64,000 bases of DNA from an uncultured Paracoccaceae bacterium (lineage in GTDB: Bacteria; Pseudomonadota; Alphaproteobacteria; Rhodobacterales; Rhodobacteraceae). The notes beneath the pieces are model-generated. The model did no database searches. It saw nothing but the letters and a program-made list of their open reading frames with translations, and was not told the DNA's origin. The position numbers and the translations under genes are program-made. The stretch is taken from the NCBI GenBank assembly GCA_947498645.1, contig CANMKS010000001.1:2704032-2768031 (forward strand). Reading direction: 5' to 3'. Positions within the stretch are counted from its first letter, which is position 1, and every line of letters starts with the position of its first letter. Below are positions 32,806 through 41,665 of this stretch, piece after piece.

Positions 32806-33837
32806 ATGAAATTCCACCTTGCCATCAACCTGGAGCGCATGGACGACACAACGTCGATGACCGACGTTCGCGACCATACAATTGAGATGGTCAAAAAGGC
32901 CGATCGCGCCGGGTTCGAGATTGTCTGGGCCGCCGAACATCACGCGCTGGAAATGACAATCGCCCCCAATCCGTTTCAGTTGCTGACATGGTGGGCCGAT
33001 CATACTGAAAACATCCGTATGGGATGCGGTGTGGCAAATGCGGCCTATTGGCACCCGATCAACCTGGCAGGCGAAGCGGCCTTGGTTGATGTCTTGTCAG
33101 GGGGGCGTCTGGAATTGGGTTTGGGATCAGGCGCTTATCAGCGGGAGTTTGACCGAATGCACCCCGGTTTGGCACAAAAAGACAGCCATCATTTCATGCA
33201 GGAGATGCTGCCACTGGTGCGCGAGCTTTGGAAAGGCGACGTGGAACATAACGGCGCAAAATGGCAATTTCCCAAGTCCACCTCTTGCCCCAAACCTTTG
33301 CAAGAAGAGGTGCCCATGTGGGTTGCTGCCCGCTCGCCCATTACCTTTGACTACGCCGTTGCCAACGGCTGCAATGTCATGTGCTGGCCACTCACCATGC
33401 CCATGTCCGAGGCTGAAAAGTACAAGGGGCAGTTGGATGAAAGCATCGCCAAGGCAGGCGGCTGGAACGGCACATTTGCCCTGATGCGGCATACGGCAGT
33501 CTACGACAATGAGGACGACCGCGCCCGCGTGTTGAATGCTGTGCGCAGCGCCTTGGGCCGTTTCGGCAATCTGATGATGCAAAAAGGCGATGTTATCAAC
33601 GGCTTTCCCGAGGTGGTGCCGCTAGAAGAACTGGAAGGCAACGTGCGCGTTGACCCTGCCATGCTGGAAGAGAACCTTGCCCTGGGATCACCCGAGCAGG
33701 TGATCGGCAAGCTGAAAGCCTATGAAGCCTTGGGCGTTGATGCCTTTATCTATTACGCCTCCATGGGGTTGGATATGGCGACGCAGCAACGCTCCATGGA
33801 CCTGTTTATCAATGAAGTCATGCCGGAGTTTGCCTGA
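32806..33837 (+). CDS. LLM-class flavin-dependent monooxygenase
   Basis: 343 residues of the bacterial luciferase-like family: MKFHLAINLERMD at the start, EIVWAAEHHALEM and the LVDVLSGGRLELGLGSGAYQREFDRM flavin-site block. Two-component oxygenase requiring reduced flavin, presumably from the reductase encoded first in the operon. Relatives cleave C-S bonds in sulfonates or dimethyl sulfide, or open heterocycles. The downstream TPP enzyme hints at a C2 or keto-acid product. Stop and the next start overlap by 1 bp. Confidence 0.87.
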   Translation: MKFHLAINLERMDDTTSMTDVRDHTIEMVKKADRAGFEIVWAAEHHALEMTIAPNPFQLLTWWADHTENIRMGCGVANAAYWHPINLAGEAALVDVLSGGRLELGLGSGAYQREFDRMHPGLAQKDSHHFMQEMLPLVRELWKGDVEHNGAKWQFPKSTSCPKPLQEEVPMWVAARSPITFDYAVANGCNVMCWPLTMPMSEAEKYKGQLDESIAKAGGWNGTFALMRHTAVYDNEDDRARVLNAVRSALGRFGNLMMQKGDVINGFPEVVPLEELEGNVRVDPAMLEENLALGSPEQVIGKLKAYEALGVDAFIYYASMGLDMATQQRSMDLFINEVMPEFA

Positions 33838-34433
33838 TGCCTGCCGAAATTCGCCGCACCATCCTGAATATACAGGACACACATATCGAAGGCTGGAAGA
33901 AGGTTGAGACGCCGACACGGCTGATCAGTGCCATGGCCATCATCAAGAACCCTTGGTTCGGGCGCGGCCATGTAGAGAACCTGCGGCCTGAAATCCGCGA
34001 TGTCGGCCCGGAGATCGGCGCGCTGCTGACCAAGATGATCCTTGATGTCACCGGCGACAAACTCGAAGGTTACGGCAAGGCCTCTGTTGTCGGCATGGGC
34101 GGCGAGATTGAACACGCGCAGGCCCTGACCCACACATTGTGGTTCGGCAACAAATACCGCGAGGCGGTTAACGCGCAATCCTATCTGGTCTTTGCCAATA
34201 CACGTGGTGCTGCGGGCACGTCACTGATGATCCCGCTGATGCACAAGGACGATGGCGGGCTGCGCTCGCACTACCAGACGATCCACACGTCTGTGCAGGA
34301 CGCCCCGGCAGAGGATGAGATCATCATCGCCCTTGGGGCTTCGATCGGTGGCCACCCCAACCACCGCATCGGCAACCGCTATGAGGACCTGCGCGAAATG
34401 GGGCATGACGTGGATAACCCCGCCGGTGTCTAA
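33837..34433 (+). CDS. Amino acid synthesis family protein (DUF1185)
   Basis: 198 residues matching the DUF1185 family: NPWFGRGHVENLRPEI, GEIEHAQALTHTLWFG, HKDDGGLRSHYQT and ASIGGHPNHRIGNRYEDL are its conserved blocks. The name is historical and the activity is unknown; members often sit in operons with LLM monooxygenases and flavin reductases, as here. Starts on the last base of the LLM stop and overlaps the alpha/beta hydrolase gene by 8 bp. Confidence 0.82.
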   Translation: MPAEIRRTILNIQDTHIEGWKKVETPTRLISAMAIIKNPWFGRGHVENLRPEIRDVGPEIGALLTKMILDVTGDKLEGYGKASVVGMGGEIEHAQALTHTLWFGNKYREAVNAQSYLVFANTRGAAGTSLMIPLMHKDDGGLRSHYQTIHTSVQDAPAEDEIIIALGASIGGHPNHRIGNRYEDLREMGHDVDNPAGV

Positions 34434-35217
34434 GATCGCGCCAGATGGCACAGCCTACGATCTGTGCGGCCCAGATGACGCACCCTGCGTGGTGTTGATC
34501 CATGGGCTGGGCCTGTCGCGGCGGTTGTGGGATCAGCACCTAACAGCGCTCACCAACTACCGGGTGCTGCGCTATGACCTTTATGGTCACGGTGACAGCG
34601 CCCCTGCCCCTGCCGAGGCGACACTCACGCTTTTTGCCCGTCAGATTGCGGGGCTTTTGGCCCAAGAGGATATCGCGCGGGCGCATATTGTAGGGTTTTC
34701 CATTGGTGGGATGATCAACCGCCGGTTTGCGATGGATTACCCGGAAAAAGTTGCGTCGCTGGCCATCCTCAATTCCCCCCATGATCGCGGTGAGGCGGCC
34801 CAACTGGCCGTGGAAGAACGGGCCAGATCCGTGCGTGATCAAGGTGCTTTTGCAACCTTTGATGCCGCACTGCAACGGTGGTTCACGCCGGGCCATCTGG
34901 CCAGCGGTGACGGCCCCGCCCTGGTGCGCGCATGGCGCGAAATAGTAGATGCGGATACCTACGCCCAAACGGCTTGGGTCTTGGCGCATGGGGTGCGTGA
35001 ACTGATCGCGCCCGATCCCCCCATCACCCTGCCAACCCTCGTGGTGACCTGCGAGAACGACAGCGGATCAACCCCGCGGATGAGCCATGACATAGCCTCT
35101 GAGATTGCCGGGGCCGAGACAATCATCGTCCCGCGCCTAAAGCATCTGGGTCTCATGGAAGACCCCGCTGCCTTCACAAACCCAATTCTGAACTTCCTGC
35201 AAAAGGTGCCGACATGA
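34426..35217 (+). CDS. Alpha/beta hydrolase
   Basis: 263 residues with the GTG start at 34426 (SKIAPDGTAYDLCGPDDAPC follows). Oxyanion strand VVLIHGLGLSRRLWD, nucleophile elbow VGFSIGGM, Asp in VVTCENDSGST and His in RLKHLGLME form the triad pattern of 3-oxoadipate enol-lactonase-like hydrolases. An ATG at 34405 would add seven residues read from the overlap and is less family-like, but cannot be excluded. Sits between DUF1185 and the TPP enzyme, overlapping both, so fully coupled. Confidence 0.85.
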   Translation: MSKIAPDGTAYDLCGPDDAPCVVLIHGLGLSRRLWDQHLTALTNYRVLRYDLYGHGDSAPAPAEATLTLFARQIAGLLAQEDIARAHIVGFSIGGMINRRFAMDYPEKVASLAILNSPHDRGEAAQLAVEERARSVRDQGAFATFDAALQRWFTPGHLASGDGPALVRAWREIVDADTYAQTAWVLAHGVRELIAPDPPITLPTLVVTCENDSGSTPRMSHDIASEIAGAETIIVPRLKHLGLMEDPAAFTNPILNFLQKVPT

Positions 35218-36902
35218 CAACCCCGATGAGCGGCGGGCAAGCCGCCATTGAAGCGCTGAAAGCCGAAAAGACAAGCCACGTCTTTGGCCTGATCGGATCA
35301 GCCACGATGGAGATGTTCGACGCGCTTTATGACGCCAAGGATATCAATTTCATCGGCGTGCATGATGAACGCACCGGCACCCATATGGCGGACGGGTTTG
35401 CGCGTGCCTCGGGCAAGGCGGGCGTTGTGCTGGCCGGGCAAAACGGGCCCGGTGCAACCAATCTGGTGACGGGCTTGTCGCAGGCGAAAGCCGCGTTTTC
35501 GCCCGTCGTCTCAATCGCTGGGATGCTGGCGCAAGGGCACATCTACCGCGATGCGTTCCAGGAGGTCGATCAACAATCCCTCTTTACACCTGTAACCAAG
35601 AAAACATGGACCGCCCCTTCGGCAGATCGCGTGCCAGAGCTGTTTCGCGAAGCCTTTCGCACGGCCCTTTCGCCGCGCATGGGGCCTGTACAGTTGAACC
35701 TGCCGCGCGATGTGCTTTCTGGGCAGGCAGAAATCACTCCGATGCAGATGCCAGAAGGATATCGGAACATGTCGGTGCCGGCAGGGCATCCCGATCAGAT
35801 AGCGAAGGCCGCGAAACTGCTTGCAGGTGCCGCCCAGCCCGTGATCATCGCAGGTGGCGGCATCAAAAACACCCGCGGGCATGAGGCAGCATTGGGGCTG
35901 GCTGAAGCGCTGAACTGCCCCGTCGTTACCTCGCCGGGGCATGGCGATGCCATCCCCTTTGGTCATCCGCTGAATGCGGGCCAAATGGGGCCGCGCGGCA
36001 ATGCTGTCGCCTCGCGTTTGGTGAAAGAGGCGGATGTGATCCTCGCCTTGGGCACGCGGCTGGGCTTTAACGCGACGTTCTATACCTATGACAACATCAA
36101 CAAGGACGCGCAGATCATCCAGGTTGAACTTGAACCCACGGCCATCGGGCGGTTCTTTCCGGTGACACTTGGTATCTGGGCCGACGCCCCGACAACCGCA
36201 AAGCAACTGACTGCTACTCTTGCCGGTTTGCAGGACCGGCAACGCGCTAACGCATGGACCGCTGCGTTTCAAGCAGAGCGCGCTGCTTTCCTTGCCAAGC
36301 GCGACAAGGACGCTATTAAGACCAACCCGACCCAGCCATCGGGGCTTTTCAAAGCGTTGCGCGCTGTGCTGCCACACGATGCGGCGATCACGATGGACGC
36401 AGGCACGCTTTGCCTGCAAGCAACCGATGCGCTGAACTACTGGACGCCGGGCAGCCTGTTCACACCGCTTGATTTTGGCCTTGTCGGGTTTTCATTTGCC
36501 TGCGGACTTGGCGTGAAATGCGCGCAGCCGGACCGCCCTGTTGTCAGCCTGATGGGCGACGGCGGCTTTGGCATGACAGTCAGCGAATTGAGCACTGCCG
36601 TTGATCACGGCATCAATACTGTGACGGTGGTGATGAACAACCAGTGTTGGGGTGCCGAGAAGGCCTATCAACGGGATTTCTTCAACGGGCGCTATATCGG
36701 CGCGGATATCTCAAGCCCGCGCTTTGATGAACTGGCCCGGCTCTATGGCGCAAAAGGGTATCGCGCGGATACGTTGGCCGAGGTCGCCCCGGCCATCGAA
36801 GCGGCCCTTGCCTGCGGCAAACCAGCGGTTGTTGATGTCGCCGTCGATCCCGACGCGCTTTATTCTTTCCGGCGCGACAGCTTCAAACACAGGGGTGGCT
36901 AA
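35214..36902 (+). CDS. Thiamine-pyrophosphate enzyme, acetolactate synthase/sulfoacetaldehyde acetyltransferase-like
   Basis: 562 residues, three-domain TPP enzyme. N-terminal PYR domain has the catalytic Glu52 in HDERTGTHMADGFARASG and QNGPGATNLVTG; the middle domain starts near 190; the PP domain has MGDGGFGMTVSELS followed by VVMNNQCWGAE, the GDG-N(x)NN ThDP motif. The start (HVFGLIGSATMEMFDAL) and FQEVDQQ resemble sulfoacetaldehyde acetyltransferase (Xsc), but assignment as Xsc is not certain. Fits an operon that ends with a 2-carbon or keto intermediate. ATGA overlap with the hydrolase. Confidence 0.85.
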   Translation: MTTPMSGGQAAIEALKAEKTSHVFGLIGSATMEMFDALYDAKDINFIGVHDERTGTHMADGFARASGKAGVVLAGQNGPGATNLVTGLSQAKAAFSPVVSIAGMLAQGHIYRDAFQEVDQQSLFTPVTKKTWTAPSADRVPELFREAFRTALSPRMGPVQLNLPRDVLSGQAEITPMQMPEGYRNMSVPAGHPDQIAKAAKLLAGAAQPVIIAGGGIKNTRGHEAALGLAEALNCPVVTSPGHGDAIPFGHPLNAGQMGPRGNAVASRLVKEADVILALGTRLGFNATFYTYDNINKDAQIIQVELEPTAIGRFFPVTLGIWADAPTTAKQLTATLAGLQDRQRANAWTAAFQAERAAFLAKRDKDAIKTNPTQPSGLFKALRAVLPHDAAITMDAGTLCLQATDALNYWTPGSLFTPLDFGLVGFSFACGLGVKCAQPDRPVVSLMGDGGFGMTVSELSTAVDHGINTVTVVMNNQCWGAEKAYQRDFFNGRYIGADISSPRFDELARLYGAKGYRADTLAEVAPAIEAALACGKPAVVDVAVDPDALYSFRRDSFKHRGG

Positions 36903-36903
36903 G

Positions 36904-37239
36904 ATGATCACACGTTACGCACTGTTTGGCGGCAAGTTAAAAGAGGGCAAAGAGGCCGAGATGCGCGCATGGGTCAGCGAAAACCTGACCCCGCTATGGC
37001 GCAAGTTTGCCTGTGCTGAAGAGGTCCGCGTGCTTTATGGCATTGATCAAGACCCCGACGGGCCGGTTATACCGCTGATCCTGGCCATCACTTATGCCGA
37101 CAGGGCCGCGATGGAAATTGGTGTGAACAGCCCCGCACGGCATGCGGCCAAGGCACGATTGCCCGAACTTTACGAGCAGTTCTACGACAAGGTTGACCTG
37201 TGGCATTACCTGATGGACCGCGAACAATACTTCGACTGA
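36904..37239 (+). CDS. Small protein of unknown function, last gene of the monooxygenase operon
   Basis: 111 residues from ATG 36904, one base after the TPP enzyme stop. Sequence starts MITRYALFGGKLKEGKEAEM and is consistent with a ferredoxin-like dimeric alpha/beta barrel (EthD/Dabb-type), with WRKFACAEEVRVLYG and a Trp/Tyr-rich end LWHYLMDREQYFD. No family can be named firmly. Position implies a role in the pathway, perhaps as isomerase or decyclase. Confidence 0.7.
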   Translation: MITRYALFGGKLKEGKEAEMRAWVSENLTPLWRKFACAEEVRVLYGIDQDPDGPVIPLILAITYADRAAMEIGVNSPARHAAKARLPELYEQFYDKVDLWHYLMDREQYFD

Positions 37240-37295
37240 AGCGTGTCATTTGAACGGGCAGATCAATCCCTGACACAAGTGGGCGGCGGATGCAG

Positions 37296-39320
37296 CTAGC
37301 CGCCGTTGTGATACATCGCGACCGGGCCAAAGAGGTCAGATATCCGCCGGACCATTGCAGCAGCCATATGGTTATTGTCGAAAAACAGCGGCACACCATC
37401 CAGCATCAGCGAACAGGCATCCGCATCACAAAGCCGGTCATGCGTGCGCAAAAGCGTGATCGCACCCTCCTGCTCAAGCCGATCAAGCAGCGCGATCATC
37501 GGACCTTGGCGGGCCTCCAGCACGTCCTTCTCAATTGTCCCGATCTGGGCCAACACATCATCAGACAATCGGCCCGTCAGTTGGTTCATCACAAAGATAC
37601 GCGCGTTGAACTCCGGGAACTCGGGCGGTTGTTCGATCACAAAGACCTTGAGGCCCTTGCCGCGCAATGCGGCAACGGTGCTCTCAAACCGCTCCATATA
37701 GATGGCATATTGGTCAGCCGCCGGATCATAATCGCCGCCCACCGGCCAGACTTTGATTTCATTCTGGATATCCACGCCGGTGCCCGTGCCACGCCCATAG
37801 TAGGACCAGCGGCCAAGGATGATCACCGCGTCAATGCGATCATCGTCAGCAACCAGACGTTTGACCGCCGCGTTCCTGCGCTCACAGGCCAGATCGGTCG
37901 CGGCAGTGGCGACATATTCATCCACCCGCGCGTCGAATAGCGCAGGGCAGCCACCGCTCCAGACCATGAGGGCGTCAGCATCTGGCAGCGCATCCTGAAA
38001 GGCAAAGCGATAGGTCGGCGAATGGGAGTCGCCCCAGATCAGCGTGTAGCTGTCCGCCTCAAACGGTGCGCCGATCTCGCAATATTCGATGTCTGCCAGC
38101 CGCGAGTTGGCCGCGTCGAGCACACAATCCTGCGCAATATCCCCAAATAGATCCGTCGCCGAAATGGCCGCCTGCGTGCGTTCGTCAAAGCGGTTCGGCA
38201 TCCCGTTTTGCAGGAAGATCGCAACGCCAGCCGCCATCAACACGGCCGACAGCGCAGCAGTTGACCCAAACACCGCCCATTTGGTGGTGTAGAACCCTAT
38301 CGCGCCGGTTCGGAAGGGTGTTTCGACAAAGCGATAGGTGAGATGGGAAATCACCAAAGTGACCGTCAGGATCACGGTGACTTCAAACGCACCTGTCCCG
38401 TTGGTGTCTGTATAACTGTAGATCACGTAAAGCGGCCAGTGCCACAGGTAGAGCGCGTAAGAGAGGGTGCCGATATAGACCATCGGTTTAAGGGCCAGCA
38501 ATTTCTGAGCAGAGGTCATGCGATCGCCATCAAGCTGGATAATCAACCATGTGCCGACACAAGCAGGAACGGCTGCAATACCTGGGAACTTCATAGATGG
38601 TTCATAGATGAACATCGGCACAAGGATCAGCAGGATACCCGCCCAGGCCAGCACTTCGCGTGGCAAGGTCGCCTTGAACTTGGGCATGTTGTAGCAGCCC
38701 GTCGCGATCATGATGCCAAGACCCAATTCCCAGATACGCAGCGGGAACATGTAGAAGGCAAAGCTCTTGTCGAACTCAATCCAGATGACCGCGGCCACAA
38801 AGGACGCAATGCTCATCATAAGGAAGGTAAAGAAGAACTGGCGCCTGCTCATCCATGCCAATAAGCCCACGACCACCGGAAAGAAGAGATAGAACTGCTC
38901 TTCCACAGACAGCGACCATGTGTGCAGCAGCGGTTTGAAATGTGCGGCCGTGTCGAAGTAACCGGTTTCACGGTAGAACTGCACATTGGACAGATAGACG
39001 GTCGCCGACGCAAAGCTCTTGGCGAATTCCCGAAAATCGGCGGGCAGCAGGAACATATACGACAGGATCAACGATACGATCAGCATCAGGAAATACGCCG
39101 GGAACAGGCGGCGCACACGGCGATAGTAGAACTCTGAAAAGACAAACTTGCCCTTTTCCACCTGATCGAAAATCCGAGATGCGATCAGGAAACCAGAGAG
39201 GACAAAAAACACCTCTGGCCCTGTGAATGCCCCACCAAAACCCGGAATACCGAGGTGAAAGAAGATGATCGTGATCACGGCAACGGCGCGCAATCCGTCA
39301 ATATCCGGACGATACTTCAT
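37296..39320 (-). CDS. Membrane acyltransferase (OafA/YrhL type) with C-terminal SGNH domain
   Basis: 674 residues. The first ~360 residues are an acyltransferase-3 domain of about ten membrane segments, starting YRPDIDGLRAVAVITIIFFHLG (catalytic-site His) and FFVLSGFLI. The C-terminal ~280 residues are an SGNH-hydrolase-like domain with LIWGDSHSPTYR. This architecture O-acetylates polysaccharide, LPS or peptidoglycan-type glycans from the inner membrane. Stands alone; converges with the monooxygenase operon with a 56-bp gap. Target glycan unknown. Confidence 0.9.
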   Translation of the reverse strand: MKYRPDIDGLRAVAVITIIFFHLGIPGFGGAFTGPEVFFVLSGFLIASRIFDQVEKGKFVFSEFYYRRVRRLFPAYFLMLIVSLILSYMFLLPADFREFAKSFASATVYLSNVQFYRETGYFDTAAHFKPLLHTWSLSVEEQFYLFFPVVVGLLAWMSRRQFFFTFLMMSIASFVAAVIWIEFDKSFAFYMFPLRIWELGLGIMIATGCYNMPKFKATLPREVLAWAGILLILVPMFIYEPSMKFPGIAAVPACVGTWLIIQLDGDRMTSAQKLLALKPMVYIGTLSYALYLWHWPLYVIYSYTDTNGTGAFEVTVILTVTLVISHLTYRFVETPFRTGAIGFYTTKWAVFGSTAALSAVLMAAGVAIFLQNGMPNRFDERTQAAISATDLFGDIAQDCVLDAANSRLADIEYCEIGAPFEADSYTLIWGDSHSPTYRFAFQDALPDADALMVWSGGCPALFDARVDEYVATAATDLACERRNAAVKRLVADDDRIDAVIILGRWSYYGRGTGTGVDIQNEIKVWPVGGDYDPAADQYAIYMERFESTVAALRGKGLKVFVIEQPPEFPEFNARIFVMNQLTGRLSDDVLAQIGTIEKDVLEARQGPMIALLDRLEQEGAITLLRTHDRLCDADACSLMLDGVPLFFDNNHMAAAMVRRISDLFGPVAMYHNGG

Positions 39321-39664
39321 AGAATGGCATCCTTTGTCACACGAGCGGGGTATGCGGTCTCGCGCGCTCTTGGGTCAGGATAAATCATCTTTGCAGGGGT
39401 GCCGTGCAACATGGGTAATCAAAACAACAATAAACAAACACTTCAGGGCTCCAACCGGCGTTGCGGGCGACACGGTGCAAGACATGCCCCTAGATGCCTC
39501 ACTATGGATGCACAGATTGCCCGATTTCGCGACACGATCAAGTCTTTCTTCCAAGACTTGACACGACCACGCACCAATATCGTGCAAATGCCATCATTGT
39601 CGATTTTTCTGGACTCGCGCGGCCCACTGGCTGGTGTGGTTTGTGCGCGATCAGTGAGGGAATG
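39321..39664. other. 344-bp intergenic region with a 9-bp inverted repeat
   Basis: No convincing gene. TCAAGTCTT (39538-39546) and AAGACTTGA (39553-39561) form a perfect 9-bp inverted repeat with a 6-bp spacer, ~100 bp beyond the 3' end of tRNA-Ser on its strand. It could terminate the tRNA transcript, fold in a small RNA or bind a dimeric regulator. The remaining sequence (AT-rich around 39420-39440) shows nothing nameable. Confidence 0.45.
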
Positions 39665-39754
39665 TGGCGGACAGACAGGGATTCGAACCCTGGAGACGGT
39701 CTCCCGCCTACACACTTTCCAGGCGTGCGCCTTCGACCACTCGGCCACCTGTCC
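39665..39754 (-). tRNA. tRNA-Ser (anticodon GGA)
   Basis: 90 nt including CCA (39665-39667, read in reverse). The acceptor stem begins GGACAGG, the D arm contains GGCCGAGTGG, the anticodon loop is CTGGAAA (anticodon GGA, reads UCC/UCU), there is a long variable arm and T arm GGTTCGAATCC. Class II structure as expected for serine. Confidence 0.95.
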
Positions 39755-39762
39755 GTGGCGGC

Positions 39763-39792
39763 GGTTTAGCCCCATCCGGGCATTGATTGCAA
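39763..39792 (-). promoter_or_regulatory. Possible promoter of tRNA-Ser(GGA)
   Basis: On the minus strand TTGCAA (39787-39792), 18-bp spacer, TAAACC (39763-39768), with the tRNA starting 9 bp further on. Plausible but not close to consensus. Confidence 0.38.
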
Positions 39793-39868
39793 GACCCCAC
39801 GGTTATGTTTGTGCGCCGGGCTCTTGCGGCCTATACATCAGGCTTCCAGATCACGAGATTCCACATTG

Positions 39869-41014
39869 ATGCGACACGATCCGCCCAAGACGACCTCCGC
39901 CGAAAGGTCCAATGACACCACACGTCTGCAAACCGGTGCGCTACTGATCATTGCCTTTGCGGTGGTGCTGTTTTTGTTGGTACAGGCGCGGTTTGTGCTG
40001 ATCTCACTGGCCACGGCCATTATTCTGTTCAGCCTGACCAGCGATGTGATCAACTTTATCGCGCGCCAGCGCATCGGGATGATCCGTATTCCCAATGCCG
40101 TCGCCAGTATTGCCGCACTTGTGCTGATCTCGGCGGCTTTGCTGACGCTTACCTCGATCTTGCTGGCGCAGGTGAATACCGTGCTGGTGACAACGCTGTC
40201 CTATACTGAACGCGCACCTTCTGCTGTGGCATCGCTGTTCAGCTGGGCCGGCGATGACAGCCAGCTTGCCATTTCAAACGCGCTGCGGTCGGTTGATGTG
40301 TCCAGCTACCTGCGATCTGCCGCAGGACAGGCCAGCGGTATCACACAGGCCACCGTTCTGATCATCCTGTTTGTGGGTTTCCTATTTGTTGAGCGGATCT
40401 GGTTCGAAACCAAGTTGCTGAGCTTTCTGGGCGATGAGGAACAGGCCGAACGGGTCGGCAAAATCATTCAGTCGATCATTCACCGGGTGAACTATTACCT
40501 GCTGGTCAAGACGCTGATCAGCGCGATCACTGGCGCGATGATCTATGTGCTGGCCCGCGCCTTTGATCTGGAGCTTGCCACATCAATTGGGATCATCACA
40601 TTTGTGCTGAACTTCATCCCCAATATCGGGTCGATTGTCGCCACCGCACTGATTGCCCTGATCGCCCATGTCCAGATTGGTGATCCGACAACGACGGGTC
40701 TGATCTTTGTCATTGCGGGGGTCATTCAGTTCGTCAACGGCAGTATCATTGATCCGATGCTGATGGGCCGCGCGCTGCGCCTGTCGTCCTTTGGGATCAT
40801 CCTGTTTCTGGCCTTCTGGGGCGCCGTCTGGGGCGTGCCGGGCATGTTCCTGTCCGTCCCCATCATGGTGATGATGCTGGTTGTATGCAGCTACGTGCCC
40901 CAACTGCGTCCGTTTGCGGTCTTGTTGTCGCGCGAAGGGCTACCGGAAACCGAAAAGATGCTGAGCCAACCGCTCGAGCGCGATCTGTTCGGCCAGGACA
41001 TCAAGCCGGATTAA
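39869..41014 (+). CDS. AI-2E family transporter (permease)
   Basis: 381 residues from ATG 39869; an upstream ATG at 39809 would add a tail running toward the tRNA promoter region. About eight membrane segments; the family's C-terminal block is seen in FIPNIGSIVATALIALIAH and GSIIDPMLMGRALRLSSFGIILFLAFWGAVWGVPG. The family includes TqsA-like exporters and Na+/H+ antiporters, so the autoinducer-2 name should not be taken literally. Stops in a TTAA shared with the convergent M35 peptidase gene. Confidence 0.87.
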   Translation: MRHDPPKTTSAERSNDTTRLQTGALLIIAFAVVLFLLVQARFVLISLATAIILFSLTSDVINFIARQRIGMIRIPNAVASIAALVLISAALLTLTSILLAQVNTVLVTTLSYTERAPSAVASLFSWAGDDSQLAISNALRSVDVSSYLRSAAGQASGITQATVLIILFVGFLFVERIWFETKLLSFLGDEEQAERVGKIIQSIIHRVNYYLLVKTLISAITGAMIYVLARAFDLELATSIGIITFVLNFIPNIGSIVATALIALIAHVQIGDPTTTGLIFVIAGVIQFVNGSIIDPMLMGRALRLSSFGIILFLAFWGAVWGVPGMFLSVPIMVMMLVVCSYVPQLRPFAVLLSREGLPETEKMLSQPLERDLFGQDIKPD

Positions 41015-41661
41015 CGATCAGCACGCGGCGCAGGCGGTGGTTTATTTGTCAGCGGCTGACGGGCAAAATAGGTCACATCTTCGGTGAAGTACTGGTAACT
41101 GTCCGCGTTATCGATGGCGCGCACAGCGTCCTCGCGCGCCATTTGCTGACAGGCCGGGCGCGAATAGCAGTGATCGTCGGTCCGGGCGACACGTAGGAAA
41201 TGTGAAATCTCGTGCACAAGGGTGCCTTCGCGGGTGCCGTTTTCGCTACGGCGGGAACCGGGTTGCAGCCGCTCCAGCGGTGGCAAGGCAAAAAACGGCG
41301 GGCAAAGATGCATCAGATAGGGTTCATCCGAGTAAACCCAAGCATATTCCCCCGCTGAGCAACCGTCCTGGGCCACCTCATCACATTGGGCTGTCACGCC
41401 GCCGCCTCTGATCGCGGTCACGATGGCCTTGAGGTTCGCACGCACCTCTTCTGCGTTGGCTTGTGAATAGGCGCCGAACCAGCGGCGATAATCGGGGGTG
41501 TCTCCGACGACTGCTGCGGCCTTGAGGGTCAGGTCTTTGGCCGAGCGAAGTGACTGCGCAATGATCCGGGTCTCGCCTGCGCTGCATCCTTGAAATGATT
41601 GCGCCGTAGCTGGCGCAGCCAATCCCCAAAGCAGCAATAGTGACAACGCAAGTGACCGCAA
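41011..41661 (-). CDS. Secreted M35/aspzincin-type metallo-endopeptidase
   Basis: 216 residues from a TTG start at 41661 with GGAG eight bases upstream, which places a signal peptide exactly at the N-terminus (MRSLALSLLLLWGLAAPATA). Longer in-frame starts would put that signal internal and overlap alaX heavily. Zinc site: HEISH at 150-154 with Asp162 in ARTDDHC as third ligand, the aspzincin arrangement. Multiple Cys suggest disulfides in the periplasm. Last gene of the trg unit, 4 bp after alaX. Likely periplasmic or secreted protease, substrate unknown. Confidence 0.78.
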   Translation of the reverse strand: MRSLALSLLLLWGLAAPATAQSFQGCSAGETRIIAQSLRSAKDLTLKAAAVVGDTPDYRRWFGAYSQANAEEVRANLKAIVTAIRGGGVTAQCDEVAQDGCSAGEYAWVYSDEPYLMHLCPPFFALPPLERLQPGSRRSENGTREGTLVHEISHFLRVARTDDHCYSRPACQQMAREDAVRAIDNADSYQYFTEDVTYFARQPLTNKPPPAPRADR

Positions 41662-41665
41662 GATC

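Noticed and set aside
30841-35217. Rut pyrimidine-degradation operon (flavin reductase, LLM oxygenase, hydrolase)
   Set aside because: No RutB isochorismatase-like or RutC gene, and ALDH, DUF1185 and TPP genes do not belong to that pathway.
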